64,000 bases of DNA from Haloplanus sp. HW8-1 (lineage in GTDB: Archaea > Halobacteriota > Halobacteria > Halobacteriales > Haloferacaceae), in NCBI RefSeq assembly GCF_023703795.1, contig NZ_CP098518.1, positions 434,001-498,000 on the forward strand. The letters run 5' to 3'. The notes under the pieces are model-generated. The model did not search any database and had not been told where the DNA came from. It saw only the letters and a list, made by a program, of their open reading frames with translations. This document shows positions 56,062 to 64,000 of the stretch, one piece after another (position 1 is the stretch's first letter; the number at the start of each line of letters is the position of its first letter). Position numbers and translations under genes: made by a program.

Positions 56062-57297
56062 CTATCCGGCCAGGCGCTCCCTCGCGAACTTCCCGAGCAG
56101 GGGCACGTCACGGAGGTGGAGAAGCTTCAGCATCGCGCGGACGTTGCCCGCGTTGGCCTTCGCCAGCATGTCGCTGTCGGCGCTCCGGAGGTCCGCCATC
56201 AACGTGTCGTACCGGTCGTTGGGCGCGAGATAGAGGAGTTCGGTCATCAACAGGCGCTCGCGCATTCGGGGTGCGACCTCGCTGTGCCAGAGCTTGCTGT
56301 ACACCGACATCGCCTCGGCGGACGTATCGGGGTCCGCCTCGGTGAAACACCGATCGGCGGTGATGGCGGCCATGCGTCCCGACTTCATCCCCTTGTGGAT
56401 ACCCTCGCCCCAGAGCGGATCGATGGTCGGCACCGCGTCGCCGATGGCCATGAAGCCGTCCGTACAGAGCTGTCCGGGCATCTGAATGTGGGCCGAGCCG
56501 CGGTGTTGCTGTTTCTCGGAGATACGTTCGGTGTCGGCGAAACGCGGGTCGGTGTCGAGCCAGTGGTGGAGGTAATCGTCGATGCTTGCCCCGTCGCGGC
56601 CGTACCGCTCGTGACTCTCGTTTTGAATGTAACAGAGGCCGACTTTCGCGGTGTCGCCGCCGGTGTGGAAGACCCAGGAGTACCCTCCGGGGGCGTACTC
56701 GTGGTCGAGGCGGAGCATCATCGCGTCGGTGAGGTCGGCGTACTCCGGGTGGTCGACGTCGACGCCGGCTAGCTCCCACTCGATCCCGATGGCTTGCTGT
56801 TCTCGGCGTAGGTCGCTCACGCCGAGTTCCTTGGCCAGCGGCGCGGCCGGTCCCGTCGCGTCGACGACGATGTCGGCGTATGCCTCCTCGTCGCCCGCGT
56901 ACCGGACGCCCTCGATCACGCCGTCGGCCATGATCGGTCCGTTCACACGGGCGTCGAAGCGGTAGGTCGCACCCTCCTCGCACCCCTCGCTTACCAGCCA
57001 CTGCTTGAACTCGGCGAACTCCAAGACTGCACCGGGCTGGTGCTGGACGTAGTGGTCGTTGGGCGACTCCAACACCACGTCGTCCGTGTAGTTCATCACC
57101 ACCTCGTCAGGTACGCCGAAGGATGCCATCATCGAGGGGAAGGTGCCGGCAGTCGACTTGTTGCTCTGGCGGGGGAACCCGTCCTCGGCCTCCGCCTCGA
57201 GGACGAGCACGTCGTAATCCCGCTGAGCGAGGTCGCGGGCACACTGGGCTCCCGCGGGCCCGGCGCCGGCGACGATCACGTCGAAACGGTCGGACAT
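56062..57297 (-). CDS. Geranylgeranyl-reductase family FAD enzyme
   Basis: A 411-residue flavoprotein. The FAD Rossmann motif is VIVAGAGPAGAQCA near residue 8, then EAEAEDGFPRQ with an R typical of geranylgeranyl reductases, YSWVFHTGGDTAKVG in the substrate domain and the second FAD motif DGFMAIGDAVPTIDPLWGEG (quoted from GDAVPTIDPLWGEG). It could saturate prenyl chains of ether lipids or modify menaquinone. Haloarchaea have several such paralogues, so the exact substrate is uncertain. It lies 69 bases downstream of the chaperone-kinase gene. Confidence 0.9.
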   Translation of the reverse strand: MSDRFDVIVAGAGPAGAQCARDLAQRDYDVLVLEAEAEDGFPRQSNKSTAGTFPSMMASFGVPDEVVMNYTDDVVLESPNDHYVQHQPGAVLEFAEFKQWLVSEGCEEGATYRFDARVNGPIMADGVIEGVRYAGDEEAYADIVVDATGPAAPLAKELGVSDLRREQQAIGIEWELAGVDVDHPEYADLTDAMMLRLDHEYAPGGYSWVFHTGGDTAKVGLCYIQNESHERYGRDGASIDDYLHHWLDTDPRFADTERISEKQQHRGSAHIQMPGQLCTDGFMAIGDAVPTIDPLWGEGIHKGMKSGRMAAITADRCFTEADPDTSAEAMSVYSKLWHSEVAPRMRERLLMTELLYLAPNDRYDTLMADLRSADSDMLAKANAGNVRAMLKLLHLRDVPLLGKFARERLAG

Positions 57298-57366
57298 ACC
57301 CTTCCCTACCGGGAGAGCGTAATCAGTCTTGCTGAACCGAGACGGGAGCGATACGTCCGGGCGATT

Positions 57367-60300
57367 TCACCGACGATCCCCGCTTTCGGTGCCGGTCGAT
57401 CGGACGTCGCCGTCGTATACTTTTTCCAACACGTCCCGAAGCGCGTCACGGAGGTAGAGCGTCGACTCGTAGCGATTCCCCCGCTCGGTCGCCAGCGCGG
57501 TCAGGAGGACGTCGTCAAGGGCTTCGGGGACGTCCGCGAAGTCGCTCGGCGGCGGTGGCGTTTCGGTCCGGCGCCGTTCGGCGATCCGTCCGGCGTCACC
57601 GCGGAACGGCGGTCGTCCGGTGAACAGTTCGTAACAGACCGCGCCCAGTTGGTACACGTCGGTGACGGTGTCGACCGACGTGTCGTCGTCGAACTGCTCG
57701 GGTGCGGCGTACGTCGGGGTGTACTCCGCCGTCGTCCGCGGTCGTTCGAGCAGTCGCCGGGAGAGCCCCCAGTCGGCCACCTTCGGCACGTCCCATCCGC
57801 CCTCGACCGACCGGAAGAGGACGTTCGCGGGTTTCAGATCGAGATGGGCGACGCCGTGCCGGTGGGCGTGGTGGACGCCCCGCGTCGTCGCGACGGCGGT
57901 CCAGAGCGCCTGTGTCGTCGGCAGTTCCCCCGCCCGATCGCTCAGGTCCCCGCAGTCCATGAACTCCATCGCGATCCACGGAACCGGGCGCTCGCCCCAG
58001 TCGACGACGCCGACGACGTGGTCGTGATCGTCGAGGCCCGCCCACGTCCGTGCCTCGTCGACGAACCGTTCGCCGATCTCCGCGTGGAGAGTCCCCGAGA
58101 ACCGCGGTTCCTTGAGCGCGACCGTCAGGCCGTCCCCCTCGACCGTCGCTTCGTAGACGTCGGCGCGGCCACCTCGGCCGATCCGGTCGCCCCGCACGAG
58201 CGCCCCGTAATCGAGGCCCCGGTCGGGTGCCCGAGGGACCTCCTCGGGTGGCCCGCGCTCCGCCGCCGCCGACCCGTCGCTCACGACGACCGTCGCCGGC
58301 CGTTCGACCCGCCCGTCCCGCGTGTAGCCGACCCGACGGACCTCCAGGATCGTCCCGCGCGGACGCGTCGACTCCACCGTCGTGCCCGCACTGTGCCGGT
58401 CGGGGTCAAGCCGCGTCCCCGGGGCGGGGTCGACGAGCGTGACCTCGCTCCGTTCGAGCGCGCCGTCGATCCGTCGTCGTGTGGAGCGAACCCACCCGTG
58501 GAGCCGGTCGACGGTCCGCGGATCGCCGTCGACCGCCCGGTCGATGTCGTCGGCGACCGCGACCACAGCCTCGTCGATCATCCCGGTCACTTCCCCGGCA
58601 GTCAGACGGTCGAGCTTCCGACGCGTCGCGCGCAACCCCTCCTGAATCGGTCCGGGGTCGTCGGCGTCGGCGTCGAGCGCCCGCGTCAGGTCGTCGCGGA
58701 CATCGAGAAGGCGTTCGATCTCGTCGGCCGTCGGCGATCGGTCGGCGCGGCGGAACTTCGTCTCCTCGCAGTCTCGTCTTTCGGCATCATCGTCCGTCCC
58801 CGTGTCGTCGGTATCGGCATCGCCGTCCGTCTCGTCCGCCGCCGCGAACGTCCGGAACTGGGCCGTCTCGGCGGTGCCGTCCGTCTCGGCCGTCGACGAG
58901 ACAGTCAGGACGCCGTCCGCGTCGACCGCGAACTCGATTCCGACCTCGGGAATACCCGCCGGTGCCCGCGGAACGTCCGGCACGGTGAACTCGCCGATCG
59001 GCTCCGGGTCGTCATCGCCGCACAGGGCCCGAACCCGGACGGACGTCTGGTTGTCCTCGCCCGTAGTGAACGTCTTCGACTCCCGGCAGGGGAGCGGCGT
59101 CCCCGCCTCGACGAGCGTTTCGAACCCACCCGTCGCCGTCTCGACCCCGAGGGCGGCCGGCAGGAGCGGTGGCCGAGTTATCCCGGGCACGTCGCCGGTG
59201 TGGACTTGATTCGTCGGGAGCGGTTCGTGGGTGTACGCCGGCCTGTAGGCGGCGATCCCCGCCGGATCTTCCGGCGGGACGTCGGGGAGATCCGAGTCGC
59301 CCGGTGCCTGCCCGAACAGGACCCACCGACTCCAGGCGACCGCCGAGTCGGTGAGCCGCGGCTCATCCCCGACCAAGAGGTCGCCCAGCGTCTTCCCGTC
59401 CGCGCTCTCGGCGCCGATGTTGACGAACTCGTTCTCGTCGACGTCGACGCGAACGTCGATCCGGGGCTCTCCGGCCGGCGCGTCCGGAATCCCCCCCGCC
59501 ACGAAATCACCGAGATCGACGCCGTCGTCCCCGTGGATCCCGCCCTCCCGTATCCGAATCCGGGCCTCGCGTTGTCCGTCGACCGTCGTCGTGAACGTTT
59601 TCGATCCGTCGGTGGGGATCGACGTGTCCCGCTCGACGATCGGTTCGAAGTCCTCGTCGTCGACCACGACGCCGATCGGACGTGGACACTGATCGATCAG
59701 GACGACGTCGTCGATCGTTCCGGTGAGGATACCACCCTGGATCGCCGCTCCGAACGCGCCGGCGACGGCCGGATCGACGCCGGTCGAGGGAACCCGATCG
59801 ACGGCCGCTTCTATCGCCTCCCGAACCGCGGGCATTCGCGTCGTACCCCCGGCGAGGACGACGTCGTCGACGTCGGCGGGTACGACGCCGGCCGCGTCGA
59901 GGACGGCCTCGATCCGCTCGACGAGACGGTCGCGGAGGTCGACGGTCATTCCGTTGAGTTGCTCCCGTGTCAGGGCCTCCTCCAAGTCGAGCGGGCCGTC
60001 GTCGGTGACGGTGACGAACGGCAGGTTGACCTCGGACCGCTCGCGGGCGGAGAGCTGGGTGCGGGCGTCGGCCGCCGCCTCGATCAGCCGTCGCCGGGAC
60101 CCTGCGTCGTCCCGGAGGTCGACGCCGTGGTCGGCGTCGAACCGTTCCGCGAGGTGGTCCACGACCGCCCGGTCCCAGTCGTCGCCCCCGACGTCGCCCC
60201 CGCCGGTCGTCTCGGTGATGTACGCACCGCGGTCCACCTCGAAAAGGCCCACGTCGAACGTTCCCCCGCCGAGGTCACAGACGAGTACGTTCCGTTCGTC

Positions 60301-60795
60301 CCCGTGACCCGGTGTCGTGGCCATCGCGGCCGCCGACGTCGCGAGGACGATCCGCTCGGTCCGGAGGCCGGAGAGCGAAACCGCGTCCCGGAGCCGCCGT
60401 CGGTACGTCCTCGTCGCGCGGTTCGGGACCGTGAGGACCACGCCGCGCGGTGTCGACTCGTCGCCGTCCGTCGCTGCGGGGACGCCCCTCGCGACGACCG
60501 CCGCCGCGAGCGTCTCCGGCGGGTAGGAGACGTCGTCGACGACGAACGGGTCGCCCGTCCGGAGGCGATCGACGAGGTCTGTCGCCGTCCGTTCGGGGTG
60601 GGTTACCGCCCGACTGGCGGCGCGTTTTCCGGCCAGTAGCGTCCCGTCGTCGGCGACCGAGACGACCGTCGGGGTCGTCTCGCGACCCTCGGCGTTCATG
60701 ATCGGTCGGGGGCGGTCGCCGTCGTAGACGGCACAGCGTGTCGTCGTGGTTCCGAAATCGAGTCCAACGATACTATCCTGCAGGGACGGTGACAC
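57367..60795 (-). CDS. Hsp70 - tandem substrate-binding - GrpE - Ser/Thr kinase fusion protein
   Basis: A 1142-residue multidomain protein. Residues 9-365 are an Hsp70 ATPase domain (GLDFGTTTTR, DLGGGTFDVGLF at 174-185, LAGGTTRMPAV). Residues about 366-470 and 543-640 are two successive DnaK-type substrate-binding beta domains, the second with GVETATGGFETLVEAGTPLP and DNQTSVRVRA. Helices at about 690-785 lead into a GrpE-like head (DPDRHSAGTTVES at 798-810, GYTRDGRVERPATVVV). Residues 862-1125 are a Hanks kinase: GRGGRADVY, Lys895, Glu914, HLDLKPAN (non-RD, Asp986), DWG at 1008-1010 in place of DFG, and APE at 1031-1033. No J domain or membrane segment is seen. GTG start with a TATA-like box at 60819-60826, 27 bases upstream. 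It probably couples client binding to phosphorylation. Confidence 0.93.
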   Translation of the reverse strand: MSPSLQDSIVGLDFGTTTTRCAVYDGDRPRPIMNAEGRETTPTVVSVADDGTLLAGKRAASRAVTHPERTATDLVDRLRTGDPFVVDDVSYPPETLAAAVVARGVPAATDGDESTPRGVVLTVPNRATRTYRRRLRDAVSLSGLRTERIVLATSAAAMATTPGHGDERNVLVCDLGGGTFDVGLFEVDRGAYITETTGGGDVGGDDWDRAVVDHLAERFDADHGVDLRDDAGSRRRLIEAAADARTQLSARERSEVNLPFVTVTDDGPLDLEEALTREQLNGMTVDLRDRLVERIEAVLDAAGVVPADVDDVVLAGGTTRMPAVREAIEAAVDRVPSTGVDPAVAGAFGAAIQGGILTGTIDDVVLIDQCPRPIGVVVDDEDFEPIVERDTSIPTDGSKTFTTTVDGQREARIRIREGGIHGDDGVDLGDFVAGGIPDAPAGEPRIDVRVDVDENEFVNIGAESADGKTLGDLLVGDEPRLTDSAVAWSRWVLFGQAPGDSDLPDVPPEDPAGIAAYRPAYTHEPLPTNQVHTGDVPGITRPPLLPAALGVETATGGFETLVEAGTPLPCRESKTFTTGEDNQTSVRVRALCGDDDPEPIGEFTVPDVPRAPAGIPEVGIEFAVDADGVLTVSSTAETDGTAETAQFRTFAAADETDGDADTDDTGTDDDAERRDCEETKFRRADRSPTADEIERLLDVRDDLTRALDADADDPGPIQEGLRATRRKLDRLTAGEVTGMIDEAVVAVADDIDRAVDGDPRTVDRLHGWVRSTRRRIDGALERSEVTLVDPAPGTRLDPDRHSAGTTVESTRPRGTILEVRRVGYTRDGRVERPATVVVSDGSAAAERGPPEEVPRAPDRGLDYGALVRGDRIGRGGRADVYEATVEGDGLTVALKEPRFSGTLHAEIGERFVDEARTWAGLDDHDHVVGVVDWGERPVPWIAMEFMDCGDLSDRAGELPTTQALWTAVATTRGVHHAHRHGVAHLDLKPANVLFRSVEGGWDVPKVADWGLSRRLLERPRTTAEYTPTYAAPEQFDDDTSVDTVTDVYQLGAVCYELFTGRPPFRGDAGRIAERRRTETPPPPSDFADVPEALDDVLLTALATERGNRYESTLYLRDALRDVLEKVYDGDVRSTGTESGDRR

Positions 60796-60847
60796 GGTGA
60801 GATGGGGGTCGGTCGGCCGTGTTAACTCTTGGGCGGGGCCGGCGGTC

Positions 60848-61711
60848 TCAGTAGAACTCGCGAACCAGATCCATCGCGTCCTCGGGCGCGCCGTCGGGGA
60901 TGTCCGACATGTCCGCGTCGACACCGTGGCTCCGTTCGTAGGGCACGGAGTCCTCGTCCCGATAGAGGACGCCCTGGTACTCCTTGCCGGGGTCGAGGAT
61001 GCGCGAGCGGGCGTCCTCGTAGCTCGTCGGGTCGTGGTCCGTCTCGTCCAGGTCGACGATGTGGTCCCGGAAGTAGTCGTAGGTGTCCACGTCGTTGAAC
61101 GTCACGCAGGGGGAGAACACGTTGACGAAGCCGAAGCCGTCGTGTTCGACGGCCTGCTTGACGATTTCGGCGTGACGTTGGGCGTCCGTCGAGAACGACT
61201 GTGCGATGAACGTGCCGCTTGCGGCGAGCGCGAGCGCGAGCGGATTCACGGGTGGCTGCTGTGGCCCCTCGGGTGTCGTCGAGGTTTCGAAGTCCTCGCG
61301 ACTGGTCGGCGAGGCCTGGCCCTTGGTCAGCCCGTAGATACGGTTGTCCATGACGACGTAGGTCATGTCGACGTTGCGGCGGACGGCGTGGATGAAGTGG
61401 CCAGCGCCGATGGAGTAGCCGTCGCCGTCGCCGCCCGCGACCATCACTTCGACGTCGGGGTTGGCGAGTTTGACGCCGGTGCCGACCGGGAGTGCGCGCC
61501 CGTGGACGCCGTGGATGGCGTAGGAGCGCATGTACGTCCCAATCTTGCCGGAACAGCCGATGCCGGCGACGACGAACGTCTCGTCGGGGCTGTTGCCCGT
61601 CTCGGCCAGGGCTTTCATCATTCCGTTCATCGTCCCGAAGTCGCCGCATCCGGGACACCAGGTCGGCTGTGCGTCGGATTTGAAGTCGGTGAATCGAACG
61701 TCTGAGCTCAT
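60848..61711 (-). CDS. korB: 2-oxoacid:ferredoxin oxidoreductase beta subunit
   Basis: A 287-residue thiamine-diphosphate subunit. WCPGCGDFG and GCSGKIGTY hold the cysteines near the cofactor and the cluster, and GDGDGYSIGAGH is the magnesium-thiamine diphosphate motif (GDG...N). Together with korA it decarboxylates a 2-oxoacid (2-oxoglutarate or pyruvate) to an acyl-CoA, passing electrons to ferredoxin. Its ATG overlaps the korA stop (ATGA). The next gene starts 52 bases on, with its own promoter. Confidence 0.96.
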   Translation of the reverse strand: MSSDVRFTDFKSDAQPTWCPGCGDFGTMNGMMKALAETGNSPDETFVVAGIGCSGKIGTYMRSYAIHGVHGRALPVGTGVKLANPDVEVMVAGGDGDGYSIGAGHFIHAVRRNVDMTYVVMDNRIYGLTKGQASPTSREDFETSTTPEGPQQPPVNPLALALAASGTFIAQSFSTDAQRHAEIVKQAVEHDGFGFVNVFSPCVTFNDVDTYDYFRDHIVDLDETDHDPTSYEDARSRILDPGKEYQGVLYRDEDSVPYERSHGVDADMSDIPDGAPEDAMDLVREFY

Positions 61712-63480
61712 GCGGTGGCTTCCTCCGTGTCTTCGTCGGTCGCGAGAACCGCTGCGATCCGCTCGGCGAGTTCGTCCGCTTTGAAACGGACGCCGTCGTA
61801 CTTGTTGACGCGGGTCACCCGCGTCAGCGTGTCGTGCTCGATCAGGTCCGCGAACTGTCCCGTCGCGTTACACTCGACGACGATCACTTCCTCCGCGCGC
61901 TCGACGGCCTCGGTCAGGTCGGGACGGGGGAAGATGTACGGCACCGAGAGGAAGCGAGCGTCGATCCCTTCCTCGTCGAGGAAGGCCTTGGCTTCGATCA
62001 GTGCTCCCTCGTTCGACCCCCACGAGACGACGAGCGTCTCGGCGTCGGCGTCGCCGAACTCGCGCGGTTCGAACGGTTCGCGTTCGCGTGCCGTCTCGAC
62101 TTTCCGGCTTCGCTTGTCGACCTGCTGGACGCGCATCTCCGTGTCCTCGGTCCGACGCCCGAGTTCGTCGTGTTCGAGGCCCGTCGACATGTGGACCCCA
62201 CCTTCGGTTCCCGGGAACGTCCGGGGACTGATGCCGTCGTCGGTGAGGGCGTGTGGCTGGAAGCGACCCTGCTCGTCCTGCCACTCGCCGACGGTCTCCT
62301 CGTCGACGACCTTCCCGCGGTCGATTTCGACATCGTCCATATCGAACTCTTCGGGGGGGTAGGTCTGCTCGGTGACCGCAAGCGAGAGGTCGGCGGTCAG
62401 GTAGACGGGGATCTGATACTTCTCGGCGAGGTTGAACGCCTCGATCGTCTTGTGGAAACACTCGGCGATGGTCGTCGGCGCGACGACGAACCGCGGCACT
62501 TCGCCGTGCCCGCCGTAGAGCATCGCGTTCAGGTCGCCCTGCTCTTGTTTGGTGGGCATCCCCGTCGACGGTCCCGAGCGCATCACGTTACAGATGACCA
62601 GCGGCGTCTCGCTGGTGGCGACCAGGCCGAACGTCTCGGTCATGAGATCGATCCCGGGGCCGGAGGTGGCCGTCATCGAGCGCGCGCCCGAACGCGCCGC
62701 GCCGAGTGCCATATTGATCGCCGAGAGTTCGTCTTCGGCCTGGACGACGTGGCCGCCGTACTGCTCGATCCGGCCGGTCAGATACTCCATCACGTCGGTC
62801 GCAGGGGTGATAGGGTAGCCGGCGTAGAACCGACAGCCTGCGGCGATGGCACCCATACCGATGGCCTCGTCACCGTTCAGGAGGACGTAGTTCTCGTCGG
62901 TACACTCCAGATCGAAGCCGAACTCCTCGTCGTACTCCTCGAGGACGTACTCGCGGCCCTTCCGGGCTGCAGTCATGTTGTTCTCGACGATGGCGGATCC
63001 CTTGTCGCCGAACCGCTTCTCGAGGGCACTGTCGAGGTTCTCGATCGGGAACTTGCTCACCGCACAGGCGGCACCGAGGGCGACCACGTTGCGCATGATG
63101 GCCCCACCGGCGTCCTCGGCGAGGCTCTTCAGGGGCACGTCGAGGCCGATCATTCCGTCGGGAATCTCGACGTCCTGCATCGTCGTTCGCTCCCCGTCGT
63201 AGATGATGACGCTTCCCTCATGGAGTTCGTCGAGGTTCTCGTCGATGGTCCGCTGGGTGAGCGCGATGAGTACGTCCAGGCGGTCGACGACGCTCTGAAC
63301 CTGGTCTACCGACGTGCGGACTTTGTACGCCGTGTACCCACCACGAATACGCGACGCGAAGTCCTTGGAGGTGAACACGTGCCGACCGGCCCTCGAGAGC
63401 GCCTGGGCGAAGATTTTCCCGGTGGAGTCGATACCGTCCCCTGCTTCGCCACCGATTGCCCAGTTGAAGTCCGCAGGCAT
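61708..63480 (-). CDS. korA: 2-oxoacid:ferredoxin oxidoreductase alpha subunit
   Basis: A 590-residue fusion of the gamma and alpha parts. The N-terminal gamma domain (about 1-190) contains GGEAGDGIDSTGKIFA and RIRGGYTAYKVR, and the rest is the pyrimidine-binding and C-terminal domain with YPITPATDVMEYL, QAEDELSAINMALGAA (QAEDE is the catalytic-glutamate region), TSGPGIDLM and GPSTGMPTKQEQGDL. This two-subunit archaeal type has no separate ferredoxin subunit. Halobacterial enzymes act on pyruvate or 2-oxoglutarate; which one is not decided here. Confidence 0.96.
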   Translation of the reverse strand: MPADFNWAIGGEAGDGIDSTGKIFAQALSRAGRHVFTSKDFASRIRGGYTAYKVRTSVDQVQSVVDRLDVLIALTQRTIDENLDELHEGSVIIYDGERTTMQDVEIPDGMIGLDVPLKSLAEDAGGAIMRNVVALGAACAVSKFPIENLDSALEKRFGDKGSAIVENNMTAARKGREYVLEEYDEEFGFDLECTDENYVLLNGDEAIGMGAIAAGCRFYAGYPITPATDVMEYLTGRIEQYGGHVVQAEDELSAINMALGAARSGARSMTATSGPGIDLMTETFGLVATSETPLVICNVMRSGPSTGMPTKQEQGDLNAMLYGGHGEVPRFVVAPTTIAECFHKTIEAFNLAEKYQIPVYLTADLSLAVTEQTYPPEEFDMDDVEIDRGKVVDEETVGEWQDEQGRFQPHALTDDGISPRTFPGTEGGVHMSTGLEHDELGRRTEDTEMRVQQVDKRSRKVETAREREPFEPREFGDADAETLVVSWGSNEGALIEAKAFLDEEGIDARFLSVPYIFPRPDLTEAVERAEEVIVVECNATGQFADLIEHDTLTRVTRVNKYDGVRFKADELAERIAAVLATDEDTEEATA

Positions 63481-63681
63481 GCTGTGTGGTGAGTATCGCC
63501 GGACTGCTCAAAAGCCTTCTGAATGGATCGGGGTCCAACGAACCCGGATACGGCGGCCGAGAGAGTGCCACGCCCACCGACTCGGCGGTCGAGCGTGGTC
63601 GGCGGCTACGAGGGGAATCGACGGTCGCGGAACGGGATGGCGTAAGTTTATCACGAATGATTGGAAAGTCCATCGTGACAC
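63481..63681. promoter_or_regulatory. Divergent promoter region between korA and the acetyl-CoA synthetase-like gene
   Basis: About 200 bases. A TATA-like AGTTTATC at 63645-63652 serves the right-hand gene and predicts a start of transcription a few bases before its ATG. The korA side is GC-rich apart from CTCAAAAGCC near 63511. No gene is seen. Confidence 0.5.
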
Positions 63682-64000
63682 ATGTCCGACGACGACATAG
63701 AACTGGAGGCACGCCTCGAGGAGCAGGCATCGTTCGATCCCTCGGCTGCGTTTGTCGAACAGGCGAACGTGTCGGACGCCGGCATCTACGAGGAGTTCGA
63801 GGAGAACTGGCCGGAGTGTTGGGAAGGGGCCGCTGCCCTCCTCGACTGGGAGGAGCCATACGAGCAGGTACTCGACGACTCCAACCCGCCGTTCTACGAG
63901 TGGTTCACCGACGGCAAGCTAAACGCGTCGGCGAACTGTCTCGACCGCCACCTCGACGAGCGGGGCGACGAACCGGCCATCGAGTGGGTGGGCGAACCCG
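63682..64000 (+). CDS. Acetyl-CoA synthetase-like AMP-forming enzyme (partial)
   Basis: The first 106 codons, cut by the right edge. MSDDDIELEARLEEQASFDP leads into the N-terminal ACAS_N-type region: WEGAAALLDWEEPYEQVLD, FYEWFTDGKLNASANCLDRH (shown in part) and the ERGDEPAIEWVGEP start of the adenylation domain. These match AMP-forming acetyl-CoA synthetases, which activate acetate to acetyl-CoA in the cytoplasm. The ATP and CoA motifs lie outside the window, so substrate range is unproven. Confidence 0.88.
   Translation, partial: MSDDDIELEARLEEQASFDPSAAFVEQANVSDAGIYEEFEENWPECWEGAAALLDWEEPYEQVLDDSNPPFYEWFTDGKLNASANCLDRHLDERGDEPAIEWVGEP

Noticed and set aside
57040-60639. 1199-codon plus-strand frame opposite the chaperone-kinase
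   Set aside because: The minus strand carries all recognisable motifs; the plus-strand frame has none.

Overview
The window is a gene-dense chromosomal segment of a haloarchaeon (class Halobacteria). The evidence is the very high GC content with GC-rich third codon positions, strongly acidic proteins, TATA-like boxes centred about 27 bases before many start codons (leaderless transcripts), archaeal information-processing genes (eIF1A, SecE-Spt5, aCPSF1, archaeal RNase J, AlaX, archaeal D-aminoacyl-tRNA deacylase) and an initiator tRNA-Met of the haloarchaeal type. Order Haloferacales is plausible, but I cannot fix a genus by reading. I see no plasmid, phage or CRISPR block. The only mobile-element trace is a set of tRNA 3'-end copies near 29.5-29.8 kb.

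Layout. 0-9 kb: a partial metallo-hydrolase, catalase-peroxidase KatG behind a palindromic site, a cytochrome P450, a cation exchanger, a two-RCK potassium channel and a zinc alcohol dehydrogenase. 9-25.8 kb: eIF1A, gamma-glutamyltransferase, a MOT1-like molybdate transporter, HisD, IscA-like and MscS-like proteins, the rnj-idsA pair with a structured leader, CysE, a PGF-CTERM surface protein, AlaX and MBF1. 25.8-29.5 kb: a DUF2298 giant membrane protein divergent from a GT2 glycosyltransferase-GtrA pair, probably a lipid-linked sugar or cell-surface module. 29.5-35.4 kb: initiator tRNA and its 3' copies, then a minus-strand run (DUF4382 lipoprotein, PQQ-like propeller protein, membrane protein, Rieske protein, lysine-free class IV aminotransferase homologue, HhH protein, AroE). 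36-45 kb: an exchanger coupled to a universal stress protein, D-aminoacyl-tRNA deacylase, ftsZ1, secE-spt5, PHP protein and an aminotransferase. 44-56 kb: a frameshifted lipoprotein, ArsA/Get3 ATPase, aCPSF1 ribonuclease, endonuclease III, SppA and DUF373. 56-64 kb: geranylgeranyl-reductase family protein, a remarkable chaperone-kinase fusion, korAB and the start of an acetyl-CoA synthetase-like gene.

The strongest candidate for an undescribed system is the 1142-residue protein at 57367-60795. One chain carries an Hsp70 ATPase domain, two successive Hsp70 substrate-binding beta domains, a GrpE-like nucleotide-exchange module and a Hanks-type Ser/Thr kinase. It looks like a self-contained chaperone cycle joined to a signalling output. 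Other notable items are a 300-residue class IV PLP-enzyme homologue with no lysine at all, tandem 3' copies of the initiator tRNA, a one-base frameshift in a lipoprotein signal peptide, a structured leader in front of RNase J, short upstream ORFs that overlap the starts of aCPSF1 and an exchanger, and several perfect palindromes in intergenic DNA.
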